64,000 nucleotides of DNA from Hevea brasiliensis (GCF_030052815.1 NC_079499.1:69765760-69829759), one strand, 5' to 3'; counted from the first letter of the stretch, positions 22,653 through 37,268 are shown. A program made the numbers and translations. The notes: generated from the letters alone by a model not told the origin.

Positions 22653-22900
22653 GGATGCTTAAATTGGTTAAGGTTTCCAAGAAGAGAGCTGATTTGCCGT
22701 ACACGAGATCGCATACAAGAAAGGTTCGATCGAGGAACCAGAAAGCGTACAGTAGCTTTTTCTTTTCCTTCCCCGCAATCAAAAGAGAAGTCGACTACAG
22801 ATTTTCCCTTCAAAATTTTTAATGTGCCACTTTTCAAGATCTTTTATGCATACCATCAAATACTGTGTAATTCACAATTATTATATATATATATTAAATA
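22653..22900 (-). promoter_or_regulatory. 5' leader and promoter region of the Mpv17-like gene
   Basis: Upstream of the ATG is a ~230-bp non-repetitive leader. Above it, at 22879-22897, is an alternating TA run (tatatatatatta) that could supply a TATA box for minus-strand transcription. Two short plus-strand ORFs over this region are antisense shadows. Confidence 0.4.
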
Positions 22901-23613
22901 ATTATTTAAACTTAATTTTATAAATAATTCTACTTATTAATTTAAATTTACATTTTATAGGAAAAAACTAAAATTTAATTATTAATAGGTCATATTTTCA
23001 TCAACAATATGCTATGATTAATCTAATTTTTAAATTAGATATAATAGTTATTAACTCAAATGCAAATAAATTAAAATAATAAGTGTGTGTACAGCAAAAG
23101 TAAGTGTGGGGCAGCAAAAGCAGGAAAAGATAATGCACCAGATCTTCTGAAAATTCATGTGCTTCCAAAACTCTTAAGAAAGCTTGGGTTTTAGAGATTT
23201 GGAAGCGTTCAGTCTAGTGCTTTCGGCAAAATAAGGTTGAAGAATAATATCCAACATTCTCTTCTTAGCAGAGGGTTAAAAGGAAAATATTTTTCTAATA
23301 TCCCCTTCTTAGAGGCCAGAAGGGCAAGTAATTCCTCTTAGGGATGGTGTAGTATGCTTTTGGGGAAGAGATGTCCTTCAAGTACGATGGCAAGTTAGTG
23401 ATGGGAATTTTGTTCTATACAAATCAAACAAATGGATCTTGGTTTTCTTTTTGGTTAGAGATCAAATTTAATTAGAATTACCAATTAAAATTAAATTAGA
23501 AAATTAATAAAATAAAAAATTTAGAAGAATTTAAATTATGAAATTTAATAATTAGATTCTAAAAGGATAATGTTTTAATGACTTAAATATATGAATAGTT
23601 AGTTAGCCATTAT
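22901..23613. other. AT-rich flank leading into the retrotransposon nest
   Basis: No gene is recognised. The last ~200 bases (about 23400-23613) may be the left part of the copia LTR whose right part resumes at 45778. The two sides share the TSD ATTAT of the LTR inserted between them. The left edge of that copia LTR could not be fixed. Confidence 0.35.
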
Positions 23614-24253
23614 TGTAACATCTTCACCATAGGTAGTCCGTACGTTCTACTGTTCTGACGACTAATGTCTGTCCGGACAATTAGGATGTCTGAAACTACA
23701 CTTAAATAATAATGAGGAGACATAAAATGATAGAATACATGGTAAAAAAATACAAGAAAAATTAAGAGAAAATAAAAGAAAGGAAATGCATCTAGGTTAA
23801 ACAAGTCGGAACTGTAGCGATAGGTGACCGTACTGAAAAGTCACGACAAAGACAGTTGTTAACCCCAAGACTATGGGGAACCCTATGAAATAATTTTCGA
23901 GACCTAATTAAAGGTTTATTGAAGTACAAATGACATTAAAAATGTCAAAGGAAATTTATTTAATCGGTACAGAGGAAAATGAAAATTAAAGGAACCAGCG
24001 GATCAAGGATTAAATCGGTATTATCGAAAAAGTTAGAACATGACCTGAAGAGGGGCATTTTGATCATTTGGCACCTAAAGTCAACTTTTGACCTAAATAT
24101 CTATTAAAAATAAATGGTATTAAAATTAGAAAACCCCATAAAAAGATGAAATTATACATATAGTGTAATTAAAGGAAGTATGGGGTGTTAATTGCAAATA
24201 ATGAAAACTTGATTATTTTAATAATTTATTAATTATTAGGGGAGGGGAGGGGG

Positions 24254-24260
24254 TATAAAA
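24254..24260 (+). promoter_or_regulatory. putative LTR TATA box
   Basis: TATAAAA follows a G-rich run (ggggaggggagggggtataaaa). The same place in sister LTRs holds TATAAA. Confidence 0.45.
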
Positions 24261-24400
24261 GCCAAAAGTGGACAGAATTTTCCACTATGTATAATAGCCA
24301 AAAGTGGACAGAATTTTCCATTATCTTCATTCATCTTCTTCACCTCTCAAGTTGTTGAATTTAAATTCCTCTCAAGTTGTTGAATTTAAATTCCTCTCAA
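24258..24400 (+). repeat. two short tandem duplications in the LTR leader
   Basis: 'agccaaaagtggacagaatt' occurs at about 24260 and 24297. 'cctctcaagttgttgaattt' occurs at about 24343 and 24370. Both pairs are adjacent and almost perfect. Confidence 0.8.
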
Positions 24401-27400
24401 ACCTCTATTAAAACACCTTCATGCAAGCTTTAATCTCACTCAATCTCACCATGATTTCCACTAATCCTTTCACAAGAAATTGTCCACACATCATGGGAAA
24501 GCTATTGCCAATAAGAAAAGGAGCTTTGGTGAAGGTTGAGAAGTGGTCAACTAAAGGTAAGTGCTTATATCATTAACTTGCTTCATTAAAAGTGGAATTG
24601 AGGTGGATATGAGGTGAATTATGCAAGAAATCTTAGAGAGATAATGGGTTATGAGAAATGTGTAATTTAACAGCCTTAATTTCCATGGGAATATAATTAG
24701 TTCTTTCATGTTTATGGTGATTAGTGAGGTTGATTAGAGTGCTTACATGTTCTAGAACATAATTGTCATGTGTATGCTTGAAATTAATATGTGAAGTAGA
24801 GTTTTGAAGTAAATTTTGAAGGTTTGTGTAAATGTTAAATTGGGCAGCTTTAATGTACTTAGGAGAGCATTATTTGATGTATGTCAATATGGATTAATGA
24901 GTTAATGAATGTGTATTGTTAATGTTGATCAATTGAATTAGGGTTTGGAGTTGGTTATTGGAGACTTGTAAATTGTTGGACATTTAATCTAATTTAATTG
25001 AGTGAATGTGTAATTGTTGGACATTTGATCAAAATACGTTGTTGCTAGACATTTGACCAAATTGAGATGTCATTGATGCTAATTAGAAGTGCTATGTGTG
25101 CAATTTGTAGTTTGGGAGAAGGAGGAATGAAAATTGGAAGTGCAATTTTCTATGCAGGTTGAGTTTTGTTAAGGGCAGTATATATTTTGACCCATAACTG
25201 ACCTTGTGTGACCCCAATTGATATGAGGCCAATTGGAAGTGAAATATGACCTATAATAGACCAATTTTCATGTAGAAGTCATGCCAAAATTCTGCCTAAA
25301 AAATGACCTAAAAATTGACCTAATCCGGATTGCCATTAGTGAACCCAGAAAATTGACCAAATGAACAGTGTTCATTCATTCGATCATATCTCACTGTAGA
25401 CAGGTCCAAATGACCTGAAATTTATATCATTAGAAAGCTTAGACATAGGGCTACAACTTTGGTAAAGAATACAAAGCCCAAAAATGTCAGTAACTAAGTC
25501 AAATTGCTTGCCCAATTTAGGGTACCAAAACTGTCCAGAACCAATGCAACCCAGAATTGCCAAATAAAGGCCACTTCACCAGTTTTGGTAAAGAGACCAT
25601 AACTTGGCCCATAGAACTCCAAATGACATGAAATCAGTGCCAAATTTTCAATAAGACATAGGCCTACAATAATGGTATTTTGAATAAAACCCAGAAATTA
25701 ATGGAACTAGGTCAATTAACTTGATTAAGTTGGCATACCAAATCTGGAAATGGTATAAGTGACCATTAAATCCAGCATATTCATTTAAGTATATCTTCCA
25801 CTAGAAGTCTTCAAATGAAATAAGCCATACCATTCTGGAAAGCTAAAAAATAGATCTTCAACTTTGTTTTAGACATCTTTCTCAACTTATGAATGTAAGA
25901 AGCTTAAATTATAGGTCAAAGTTACTGACCTAATTGAGGATTATGTTAGTATAGGACATTTGAGTCTAGTCCAATAATGTGCCTATAATAAATTCTACAA
26001 GACTTGAAAAATTACAACTAGAAATTTTAAATGACCATAAGACATAGGGTAACAAATCTTATGAAGAACACTAGGCCTAAATATTACTACAAGCTGTTCA
26101 AATAAATTGATAAATACCAGAACAAAAACTGCCTAGTTAAAAGAACCAAAATCCAGAATTGACCTAGTTATGGTTATTTGACCATAACGTGAGTTATATA
26201 AATCCAAATGACATTATTCAAAAAGCAAAATAAAGACAAGACATAGAGGAACAACTTCCATAAAGAAAGTGAGGCTAAACAGTGGCCATAAATTGCTCAA
26301 TTTGATATGCAAATTTAAGATACTAAAATTGAACCTAAATAAAGGTTCTAGAAATAAATTATTAACTTATCCCTAATAAGTCATTACATGCTAAATTACA
26401 TGAAATAGATATGTGGGACACACTTTTCTCACTTTCCCACTACAAGGTGGCATGAAATCAATTGATACATAAAATGTAAATATGTATAGTACATGACATA
26501 AAATAATGAGAGTGATAAATACTTAAGTTACATGAATATGTACTTGGGACTTATGTTCCCATTATAATGACATGAAAATGGTATAAAGCATAGATAGTAC
26601 ATGAAGTGAAATAACAATATGTTATGAACCCTTAATGATACATATCATGAAATAATAAAACTATAAGTGCTTAGTAATACTAATTTGCCCAAAGTATACC
26701 TAGACTTATATATATATTTGGATCGATTGGTATACCAATTAGGGATTATAGATAGCAGTACTACCTACATGAATAATCATTTATTGACAAAATATATCTG
26801 ATATAATTTATGATCGCTTGCCTTGTGCCTGACAGACCATTGTATACAGGCTATTATATGCCTGCCCATTAGCCTTGTGCCTAACATGACAAATGCCATT
26901 GTGCATAATTATAATTCTGGCTTTAACAGCCTGCCCACATGACAGTTGTATACAGGGTAGACATATAGAGGTCTAACCCATATACTCTCGTGTATCCAGC
27001 ATTATAGTCTATTATAGGTTACTTGGGCACAAATACACTGATATGACATGAAATACACTAATATGATATGAAATACACTGATATGACATGAAATATATTG
27101 ATGTGATTTTAAAGACTCTGACATGAGTTTAAAAAGATAGAGAATGAAATAAATACACAAAAAGATAATGTTAATTAATTTATTCCCAAAGTGCAATAAA
27201 ATATGCAAATGACCCAGAATTGTAAAAGTTTACACAAAATTAGTATTTATAATTATTTAGTTGAATTTCTTTAAGATTATGCACTTTGCTTAGCGTGTTG
27301 CTTAGCGCGTTGGTTTTTCCATCACGTAGGAACTAGAGACCAGACATAGCAGCCGCCATAGTAGCAGCCTCCACATTAGTACTCTAATTACAGTTGTCCA

Positions 27401-27718
27401 GACCAGCTACAGCCCAGAGTCCAGAGTCACCTCATCAGTTATAATATTTTGGTAGGGCCCATGTATAGACTAGTATTTTGGTTCATGTAATTATAGTTGA
27501 TAATGTAATAAATTATATTGATATTTTTGAAACTCTAAAATAAGCTTATGAACTTTTGTGTATAATTTCCATGAATGAATGAATGAAAAATATTATCTTC
27601 TTGAAATTGAATGAACAGATATGATATGATATGTTATATGACAAGATGAATAGAACAGATATTGTAACATCCTCACTTTCGTAGTTCGTACATCCTACTG
27701 TTCCGACAGCTAATGTCT

Positions 27719-30700
27719 TGTAACACCCTCCCGGTAACCACTCCGTACATCCTACTGTTCCGGTGACCGGTGTCGGTCCGGACAGCTAGAACGTCCGGAA
27801 AAATATTTAAACTAAAGTCAGGAACCAAAATTAACTCAAATATTAATAAGAAAAATTTAGTAAAAATTTTAGAAATAAAATACAACCAAGTCAAACGAGC
27901 CGGTGCCCAAGCGAGGGGTAACCGGAGGGAAGTTGCGGTTCTCGCAACGAGGAGCCCTAGACCTAGGGGAAAAATTATAAAATAATTTTTGGGACTCCAG
28001 AGAAGGGTTATTAAGGTTTCCATGGCATTAGAATGCCAAGAAAATACCTAGAAAAATTTTTCAATCGGTACAGACAATTTTGACCCGTTAAGCCAAACGG
28101 AGGGCATTTTGGTCATTTCGCCTTCAGAGGTGATTTTTGGCCGACTTGTCCAGTTAAGTAAATAATTATTATGACCCAAAATATGAATAAATATTGCTAA
28201 AAATTAAATTGAAATGTGGTAGAAAAGAAAAGCAAAGAAAAATGAAATAAAAAGCCAATTTTGACATAATGTGATGTCATTAACATACCCCCAACCAATC
28301 AAAATTTGACAAGCCTTCTTAAACCACTTAAAAGAGTCAAAATGAAGACCAAAATCACTAAAATTTCCAGCAGCCCTCACCTTCACAAATGCTCACCCGT
28401 AGCTCTCAAATCCCATAGCCAAACTTCCATTGATTTTCAACCAAAGCTCACTTTCTCTCTTCTTTTCACCATAAACCCTAAACCCCTTTCATTAAAAGTT
28501 GTCCACTCATCTTAGGGAAGTGTTTGGCAGCCTAGAAAGTGAAGGAAAGTGAAGTTTTGAGTGGGGAAAAATCTGCCCTAATCAAGGTTAGTGCATATAT
28601 GAAGTTTAAAACTCATTAGTTCCATGATCTATGCTTGTAATGAATGAAAAATTGTGAAATAATGAAACAAATCCATGTGTAGCTCTACCAAAGAATTTAG
28701 GCAGCCCTATGGGAGATTGAGGTTGATTGTTTGATAAGCTTAGAATGGTTGGAAATCATGGTTATGATATTAATATGCATGGAGACTTAAGTAAGTATGT
28801 TAATCAAAGTGTATGAGTAATGAGTTTGGACATTAGGGTTTGTGTAGGTGAAATTGTGACTTAGCTTAGGAAATGGTTAGGGAACTTATTAATGGTCAAT
28901 TAATGACCATTTTAGGTAGGTTGACCCTAATTAGAACTGAAAAATTGGATGGCAAACTCAAGGTGAAAACTGCCCTATGGACAGCAGCATAGGGACTGAA
29001 ATTTCAGTCCCTTTGCACTGCCATAACTTGGCCAGTGGTAGTCCAATTGGTGTTTGGCCATTTGGACATGAAACTAGGCTTATAATGGCACATTTTTGCT
29101 GAAGAAAGCATGCCCAAAAGACCAAAGCAAAAGGGTCAAAACCCAGCCACAATCCGGAACCCTGAAACTGAATTCTGCAGAATTTGCCAAATGAACAGTA
29201 ACTGTTCATTTGGCCATAAGTCACTGTAGATTTGGTCAATTGCTCTGAAATTTTTACAGCAACAAGTTAAGACATAGACAAACAACTTTCATGAAGGAAC
29301 CTACCCCAAATTATGGCCAGAACCCATTCAACCAAGTGACTCAAGTCACTGTTCATGCACTGTAGATATGGTAAAATTCTGCAGACTGCATATCCGGGCA
29401 GCTTGGGTTTTTGAGCCATATCTGGAGCTACAAAACTCCAAATGGAGTGATTCAAAAAAGGAAATTCAACTAGACAAAATAAGGAACAACTTTCATGTTT
29501 TACATTTCTTCAAATTCCAACAGTAACAGTGTCCAATGGAATAGTGAAGTTAGGGCACCAAAACTGAAATTTTCTGCTAGTGTGGGTTACACTTTGAAAT
29601 TGCAAAAACACTTAATGCCAACAAGTTTTAAACACCAAATGTGGTATGTTGGGAGTGCCAAAGTTGATGTACACATTTTTATGCTAAAAGTCAACATTTT
29701 TGTTGACCAATGATGAATAGTAACACAAAAAAAAGTTGAAATTCACAAATTGACGAAGTTAAGAGTTTCAAATGCCCTAGTATACCTAACAAGATTGGGT
29801 TGGATAGTTTGGCATGCCAATAGGGTTCAGTTAGCAGTACTGCACATGGCAAAAATGCCATTCTGTGATTTCATGGCTTTTAGCCATTCTGACTTTGCAT
29901 TGAGACTTGGCCTTGTGCCTGATATCATTTACAGCTTGTTAGCTGTTCTGTTGCACACCGGGAGATGCATATGTGACCGATGGTGTGACGGCCCGAGGTA
30001 CTAGGTACCCAGTGCGGTTTACCCGTTATCCATCCGATCGTCTAGTGTAGGTTACTTGGGGCAACCAAATGAATAAAAGTGAACAAAGTTAATGAATTAA
30101 TGAATATACCAAGATCAAACAAAGAAAGCATACACATTGTATACACATTTATTTTCTTGCTATTTTCTTCTATTATATTATTGCACCACTAAGCATTATT
30201 GCTTAGCGCGTTGCTTTTGCCACGCGTAGGTCTGAGACCCGATCGTGAGCCCGGTAGACCACAGGTAGGTGAGGCCATTCGGCGATTACGCTCGATGTCC
30301 GTGTCACCTCACTACTGCATTGCATCGGTAGGGCACTAGATGCCATTTTGTCATCTTGTAATTAACTTTTATTTTCTCATATGTATTTAGGATTTATGTA
30401 ATGTATTTTGAGGTTCATGTAAATAATAAAGATTTATGGTTATGTATGGTATTAATTTGAGTATTTAATGGTTGTTTATATATGAGAACCCTGAGAAAGG
30501 GATGTTTTGAAAACAGAAAAGGTTGTTGAGACCTGAAATTGATAAATTACCGAGATATTGATATTGAGTTTTATTGATGATATTGGAGTTTGAGATGATG
30601 AAATAAAAATATTGGAAGTGTTTTTAACAGGTTCCGAAGAACGGTTTTCTCCATTTTTAGCCGGTACTCCGCCGGATTTTCTTAAAAATTTTCGGAACCT

Positions 30701-30860
30701 CAAATGAAATAATACTTTTGATAAATGGTTAAAATAAATCATATTTCATAAATTAATTTCAAAAGCATGACACAAATTAAGTAAGGTATATTAGAGTGTG
30801 CCAGTACACCGTGTGGCATTACTTATTCGGGTATACTGTACACGAGTAAGGGGTGTCACA
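27719..30860 (+). mobile_element. nest level 3a: gypsy-type solo LTR, 3.14 kb
   Basis: It begins TGTAACACCCTCCCGG and ends GGGTGTCACA. The TSD TGTCT is at 27714-27718 and 30861-30865, and removing it restores the host LTR reading. It belongs to a second subfamily (GGTGACCGGTGTCGGTCCGG near the start) that is also present at 46489-46948. ORFs within it are not genes. Confidence 0.93.
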
Positions 30861-31442
30861 TGTCTGCCCCGGAAAGTCGGAATGTTTGGAACTACACTTA
30901 ATTGACAGTGAGGAAGCATAAAATAATGAAATATATGATGAGAAAAATTAAGGAAAAATAAAAGAGATAAAATGTGACTAAGTTAAACGAGCCGAACCCG
31001 TAGCGATGGGTGACCACACCGGGAAGTTACAGCGAGGACCGTTGACTAGCCCTGGACCGCGGGAAACTCGGAAAAATATTTTCGAGACATTATTAAAGGT
31101 TTACTGAGGTGTAATTGACATTGGAAATGTCAAAGAAAAATTAGTAAGTTAGTATAAATGAAAAAATGAAAATTAAAGAAATCGGCGGGTCAAGGATTAA
31201 ATCGGTGTCACCCAAAAAGTCCAAAATTAACCCGAAGAAGGGCATTTTGGTCATTTGACACCTAGAGTGGACTTTTGACTTAAATGTCTATGAAAAATAA
31301 GTGGTATTAAATTTAGAAATTCCCATAAAAAAATGAAATGAAATCGAAATACAATTAAAGGAATTATGGGGTTTAATTTAAATATTACATAGTTTAATTA
31401 TTATATTAGTAAACTTTACTTAGTGGACACTAAGTGGCACTA

Positions 31443-31448
31443 TATAAA
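31443..31448 (+). promoter_or_regulatory. putative LTR TATA box
   Basis: TATAAA within 'cactatataaagacacct', which is identical in the LTR at 62246. The leader that follows (tcatcactttcatcaagctt) is also conserved between the two. Confidence 0.5.
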
Positions 31449-32509
31449 GACACCTAAGGAGCAAAATTTTCCCACTCACTTCATCACTTTCATCAAGCTT
31501 CTCTCCCATGGCTGAATTGAAGCTCTCAAGTGTTCTCCATGGACGTCCATAAAGCAAACTCCATTTCCCTACCTTTAAGCTATTATTTCTTCAAGCTTCC
31601 TTCATGAAAAATGATCCTTACACCATGGGCAACCTATAGGCAGCAAAAAGGAAGAGTTTTGGTGAGGTTTAGCAAGCTCCAAATAAAAGTTAGTGCTTAA
31701 TCTTTTCATTTTTCCTTCATTAATCCTTGTATTGAGCTTTGGGTAAGTTGAATTGCTAAGAAAAATTGAGGAAATGATTGAGTATTGGTGAACCTTAGTT
31801 TTGGCAGCCATGAAAATGCATGGTTAGGGACTTATTATTATATTTAATGGATGGGAATTAAGGTTGATTAACTCAAATGGAAATTGTAGTAAGTTAATAT
31901 CCAAGTATATGTATGTTAGTGCTTGAATTAAGGGTTTAATAGTGGAACTTTGATGCTTTAGTAAACTGCCATGTTGGACAGCCTTAAATATCATGAATTT
32001 GTGTGTGAGTTTATGAAATTTATCAATGAAATATGATTGTGTTGAATGGTGGGCAGTTTATGTAATTGCCATGAAAGTGTATGTGTGATATATGTGTTAT
32101 TGTACATTGAATTTGGGTTGAAGTAAATGTTAAACATTAATGGTGTATTGTGTGCATTGAGCACTTGAGTGTTCTACCCAAAATGCTTACTGGAATTGTG
32201 TACAATATATATAGAAGTGCCATGATTAAATGTTAAAGTATTGGGAGGAGGAGGATTGTCAAAATTGGAAGTGTGATGTTCAAATGCAGGTTGTGTATGT
32301 TGGCAGCACATAAATTAGATCATAAGTGCAAAACTGTGAACCCAATTGGTATGAGGCTAATTAGGGAGTGAAACTAGACACCAAATAGGCCAACTTTCAT
32401 GCAGAAATATTGCCAAAATTCTGCCTAGAAACTGACCTTAAAAATGACCAAATCCGGAATGGCAACCTTGTAAACCCAGATTTTTGACCTTATGAATAGT
32501 AGTCATTGG

Positions 32510-33060
32510 GATGACCATAACTCACTCAAAACAGGTCTAATTGACCTCAAAGTTTTACCATGGATAGCTTAGACATAGAGCTACAATTCTTATGAAGACA
32601 CCAAAGCCCGAAAATGGCTAGAACCAAGTCAAATAGCTTGCACAAGTTCGGGTACTAAAACTGTCAGAACTAAAAGTGACCTAAAATTGATCAAATTTTA
32701 CACTAAAGGTGCAATCTGTCCAGCTTTAGTAAATTGAATATATCTTGGTCTATACAACTCAGAATGACCTGAAATTTTGCTCAGAGTGCAATAAGATATA
32801 GAGCTACAATTCTTATGAAGACACCAAAGCCCAGAAATGGCCAGAACAAAGTCAAATAGCTTGCACAAGTTTGGGTACTAAAACTGCCAGAACTAAAAGT
32901 GACCTAAAATTGACCAAATTTTGTACTAAAGATGCAATCTGTCCAGCTTTAGTAAATTGACCATATCTTGGTCTATATAACTCAGAATGACCTGAAATTT
33001 TTCCCAAAGTGCAATAAGACATATAGCTACAATTTTGCCTTTTTGACCAAAAGCTAAAAA
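32510..33060 (+). repeat. three tandem ~205-bp units inside a gypsy LTR
   Basis: Units begin at about 32515, 32735 and 32940 with 'ctcagaatgacctgaaattt' or 'ctcaaaacagg..'. They share 'gacatagagctacaattctt', 'aagcccagaaatggccagaa' and 'tcaaatagcttgcacaagtt'. The same unit recurs, more diverged, in the other LTRs of the window. Confidence 0.85.
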
Positions 33061-33242
33061 CCAAGAGAAATAGGACTTTAAGCTAGACCAATCTAGCACA
33101 CAAAAATTGAGAATTTGACATTTACATATAATGATACTTGAAGTAATTCGGCAATGAATGCCAACTTCTAAACATGGTAAATTGCACTATATTGTTAGCA
33201 TATTGAAATGCAAATTGTGACATGTTGATAGTAGAATCAACT

Positions 33243-36200
33243 TGTCACACCCTACGCCTCTGTAAGGCATAACATGATCCCGTAGTATACCTAATGAATT
33301 ACCAACTCCGTCTACTGATAACCCATTAAATACACTACAAGGGATTTTAAAAAACTTTTCTTACTTCTTTTACAGTGGTGAGCACTATTTACAGGTGTTA
33401 AAAACCTTTTTGATCTGAAGTGATAGAACTAACACATTTAAATTATTTGGAATTTCTGTAAAAATTTTGGCAGAGTGCCATCTGTATTTTGGATAAAACA
33501 GTTCTTCAGAAAACCTGTAAAAAGCACTTCAATATGTATTTGCAAATCTCAACTCCAACATATTTCTCAACACAACATTTTTCTCAACTCAAATCCGCAG
33601 TGATTTTTCAAAGACTGAGATACAAGAAAAATAATACAAAACTATTCAAGTAAAGGAAATCTCAAATTTACATTTACAATAATTTACATTTAATTACATA
33701 CCAAAATATTTTATAAGAGTTTCTATACAACTGCTTAAATAATTTACACACATATTATTATATGCATACATCAAAACCTATGTACATGGGTATACCTATG
33801 ATATACCTGGAGCTGATCTGAATATATCTTCAAGGAAATTTACTTACTGCTCTATGCTCTTCTTACCTGCGACAGCATACAAAGCTATCGCTGAGTGGTG
33901 AACTCAGTGGTGCACAACTATAATTTAAAACATAGTACAATATATATTGACAAAATTTACAGTAAATAAATTGGGAATCTGAATACTCATCAAATTTCAA
34001 AACTCAAAATATTCATTGCCAATAATGTAAATCATTTGTATAAATGACTTTGATCACAAAATTCAATTTATCAAACCATGACTAACCATTTAAGTAATTC
34101 AACAAAATCAATTATACATAAACCATAATTGAAATCACAATTTCTTACCATTCAAAAGCCATTCTGTATCTCAAAAATCAATCTTTATCTCACTAATATG
34201 CAAGACTAATCCGAAAGGGCCATATTCGATGTGATTCTAACTCCCTATGGTCGGGGAGGTCGAATCAGATTCTAACTCCCTATGGTCGGGGAGGTCGAAT
34301 CATCGTGCACAGTACCATCGCAATAATGAATTTTCCGCAAGGGCCATAACGATAAAATAAACTTAGATCTAACCTCAAATCAGAGGAAAATCTAAGCCTG
34401 TGCACGTACCATGGTAATCAAAACACAACTAACTCCATTGTCTTCTCAACAAATGAGAGAGACGGGTAATAACCTAGTCAAGCATCTATAGTGAGATATA
34501 AAATAATATCACAATCCATTTAGTGAGCATAAATCACAATACAATTCGATTCAAAGTCAATTTCAATATCCAATAAAGTTTTATGCTCGTCACAATTCAA
34601 ATCATACAATTGCATTTTTCCATGAAAATTGCCATCACAATTCAAAACATGTTCTATCAAAATTTTCTAAAACATAATTTATTCAATCCATAACAATGCT
34701 TAATACTTGTGGAAATACCATTTCACAAAGCTGAATTCATACATACTATAACAATTTTCAATAATCATTGAATTAAATCTAATGCTTGTTAAACATAATA
34801 CATAAGAAAAATATGTCATTTAATCATATGAAATATTCAAAGTAAAATCAGTTAAAAACTAGTTGTGCACAAACCTCTGATAATTGTCTCCTGGTCTGGA
34901 CTCAGTGTTTCCTTCCCTTTTCCTGAGTCTTTGGTAACTGAGAAACACAATTTAAAGTGTTTCAGTAATAAATTAAATTGTCTCTATCGATAATGCTTGT
35001 TAAGTGGTTCACTGAAATCTATTATTTGCTTAATCACTTAATATACCGACCCTCAATATTTTCTAGGTAAATTAGGTTTTGGTGTCCTTAATATGTCACA
35101 TTCGATAATGTTTTAGGATTGGTACGTGTTACCAAACTCAATTCTATGTATATTGCGTTTTCTTGCATTTCATTGCAAATTGCTGGATTTCGGGATACTA
35201 GTTTGACCTAGCCGGACGATCTAGTTCCCTCGGTTTTCGGGTTTCGGTCAAAACTACAAACTTGTAGATCTATGTCTTATTGCACGCGGGGCAAAATTTC
35301 AGGTCAATCCGAGTTAAGTAGACCAAGTTATGGTCATTATACTATTGCTGGTCAAATAGCATCAAATTAGGTCAATTTTAGGTCAATTTGGTCAACTTTG
35401 GTTCGGCCAGTTTTTGGACCCGAACTTGTGCAAGCTTTTTGACTTGCTTCTGGTCATTTCTGGGTTTTGGTGTCTTCATAAGACTTGTAGGTATGGGTCT
35501 TAACTATTCATGGTTAAAATTTCAGGTCAATTGGACCTGTTTTGAGTGAGTTATGGCCTAAACACTCACTGCTGCCCAATTGGTTATTTTTCAGGTCCTA
35601 ATTGTACCTAATCCGAATTGGTCATTTTCTTAGGTCACCTTGCAAGCAGAATTTTGGTATGTTTTCTAATGAAAGTTGGCACATTTTGTGCCTAGTTCCA
35701 CCTCCAATTAGTCTCATACCAATTGAGGTTACACATTTAAACTTATTGGCTAAAATGTACACTGCCCTTGGTTACTTTGCTTAACACACATCAATTACAC
35801 ACATTTACCTTGCAATATGTTTACTTCCCTACCAAATCTGTTTTGGTACATTACCAAAACCACATCCCACTTTACATTATCCTCACTTTGGGCAAATTAC
35901 AATTATCTTCAATACACCAATTAAAGTTCACATTTACAAAGTCTAAATACAATCACATACACACCTAAACATCACTAATTCTCACATACACTTTACAAAA
36001 TAATTTCATACACATATGCATCAATCCTTCTATGTCAACATTCTGCCAACACTTCAATGAATACATACATTTATTCAAGTGTCCCCAAGCTGCCGAAATT
36101 GTCCTTCAACACCAAGTGTCCTACAATTCATTAAATCCCATTCCAAGTGCAAAAATCACCTTATACATATGAAGTAATTCACTAGGTTATTAAATCATCA

Positions 36201-37252
36201 CAACCAACATAATTCTCATCAATTATATGTACAAATACTTCATCAATACATGATTACATGGCTGCCCAAAAATGGATATCTCAATACTCTTCAAACTTAA
36301 AAAATTTCCTTCACAAAACCAACACCCATAACATATATACAAAGTTTATCAAAGAAATCTTCAAAAATGCTAACTTACCTTATGGTTGGAGCTTGTTAAA
36401 CCTTGCTTAAACTTCTCAAATTTGGTATCAAACTCTTCCTTGTGATGAGTAGACAAACTTTCATGAAGCCACTTAAGGGATTGGAGTTGAAAATGGGGAG
36501 GTTAAGTGAGCTTGCATGAAACGCCCATGGAGTTTTCTCTCACCTTCATTCACGGCAACTTTGGTACAATGGAGAAGATGAAATTTTCTGATGGTGTAAT
36601 GGAAGTACACCTGCCCCACTATGTTTTTAATTAATCCTTTAATGGTCCACTAACTCCAAATAATCATATAATAAGCCAAATGTGCATTTATTCCACATTA
36701 ACCCATGATTTTAGCTATTTGTATTAGGTACCACTAAACTAATTTTTCATTTTATTTTCTAAGTGTAATATTATTTATTTTTAATGGAAATTTAGGTCAA
36801 AAGACACTTCGGGATGTCAAATGACCATAATGCCCCTGTTCGGGTTGCATTCTGATTTTTAGTAACAGGGTTTTGTCTGTTTTCGATTTCTCACTTTTCT
36901 TTGTACTAATTATTTAATTTTTCTTTGATCTTTCTAATGATATTTATTCTTCTATAAGGGTCTATTTAAGTCCTAAAAATGTTTCTGAGGTCCCCGTAGT
37001 CCAGGAGCTAGTCAATGTCCACGCCGTGACTTCCCGGTGCGGTCACCCATTGCAAGGTTTCCCGGCTCGCTTAACTTGATCACATTTCTTTGCTATTATT
37101 TTTCCTTTGTTTTTCTTGTATTTTTTTTTCTTGTATTTCATTATTTTATGTCTCCTCACTCATATTGAAGTGTAGTTCTAGGCATCCTAGCTGTCTGGAC
37201 AAAGACTGGTCAACTGGAGCAATGACGCACTACCGAACTTAGGGGTGTTACA
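33243..37252 (-). repeat. 3' LTR of the chromovirus, 4010 bp
   Basis: On the plus strand it runs TGTCACACCCTACGCC ... GGGGTGTTACA. It is nearly identical to 40193-44157 but has two copies of the 35-bp 'gattctaactccctatggtc' unit (34233-34267, 34268-34302) where the other LTR has one. It contains no gene. Confidence 0.95.
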
Positions 37253-37268
37253 ATTCTCCCCCCCTTAA
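37253..37268 (-). other. polypurine tract of the chromovirus
   Basis: The minus strand reads TTAAGGGGGGGAGAAT directly before the TGTAACACCCC of the 3' LTR, the expected place for plus-strand priming. Confidence 0.9.

Noticed and set aside
20731..22901. Plus-strand ORFs over the Mpv17-like gene
   Set aside because: They are antisense to well-supported exons and introns and have no motif.
29750..30004. 84-codon ORF in the solo LTR
   Set aside because: No domain; equivalent regions of related LTRs are not open, so it is chance.
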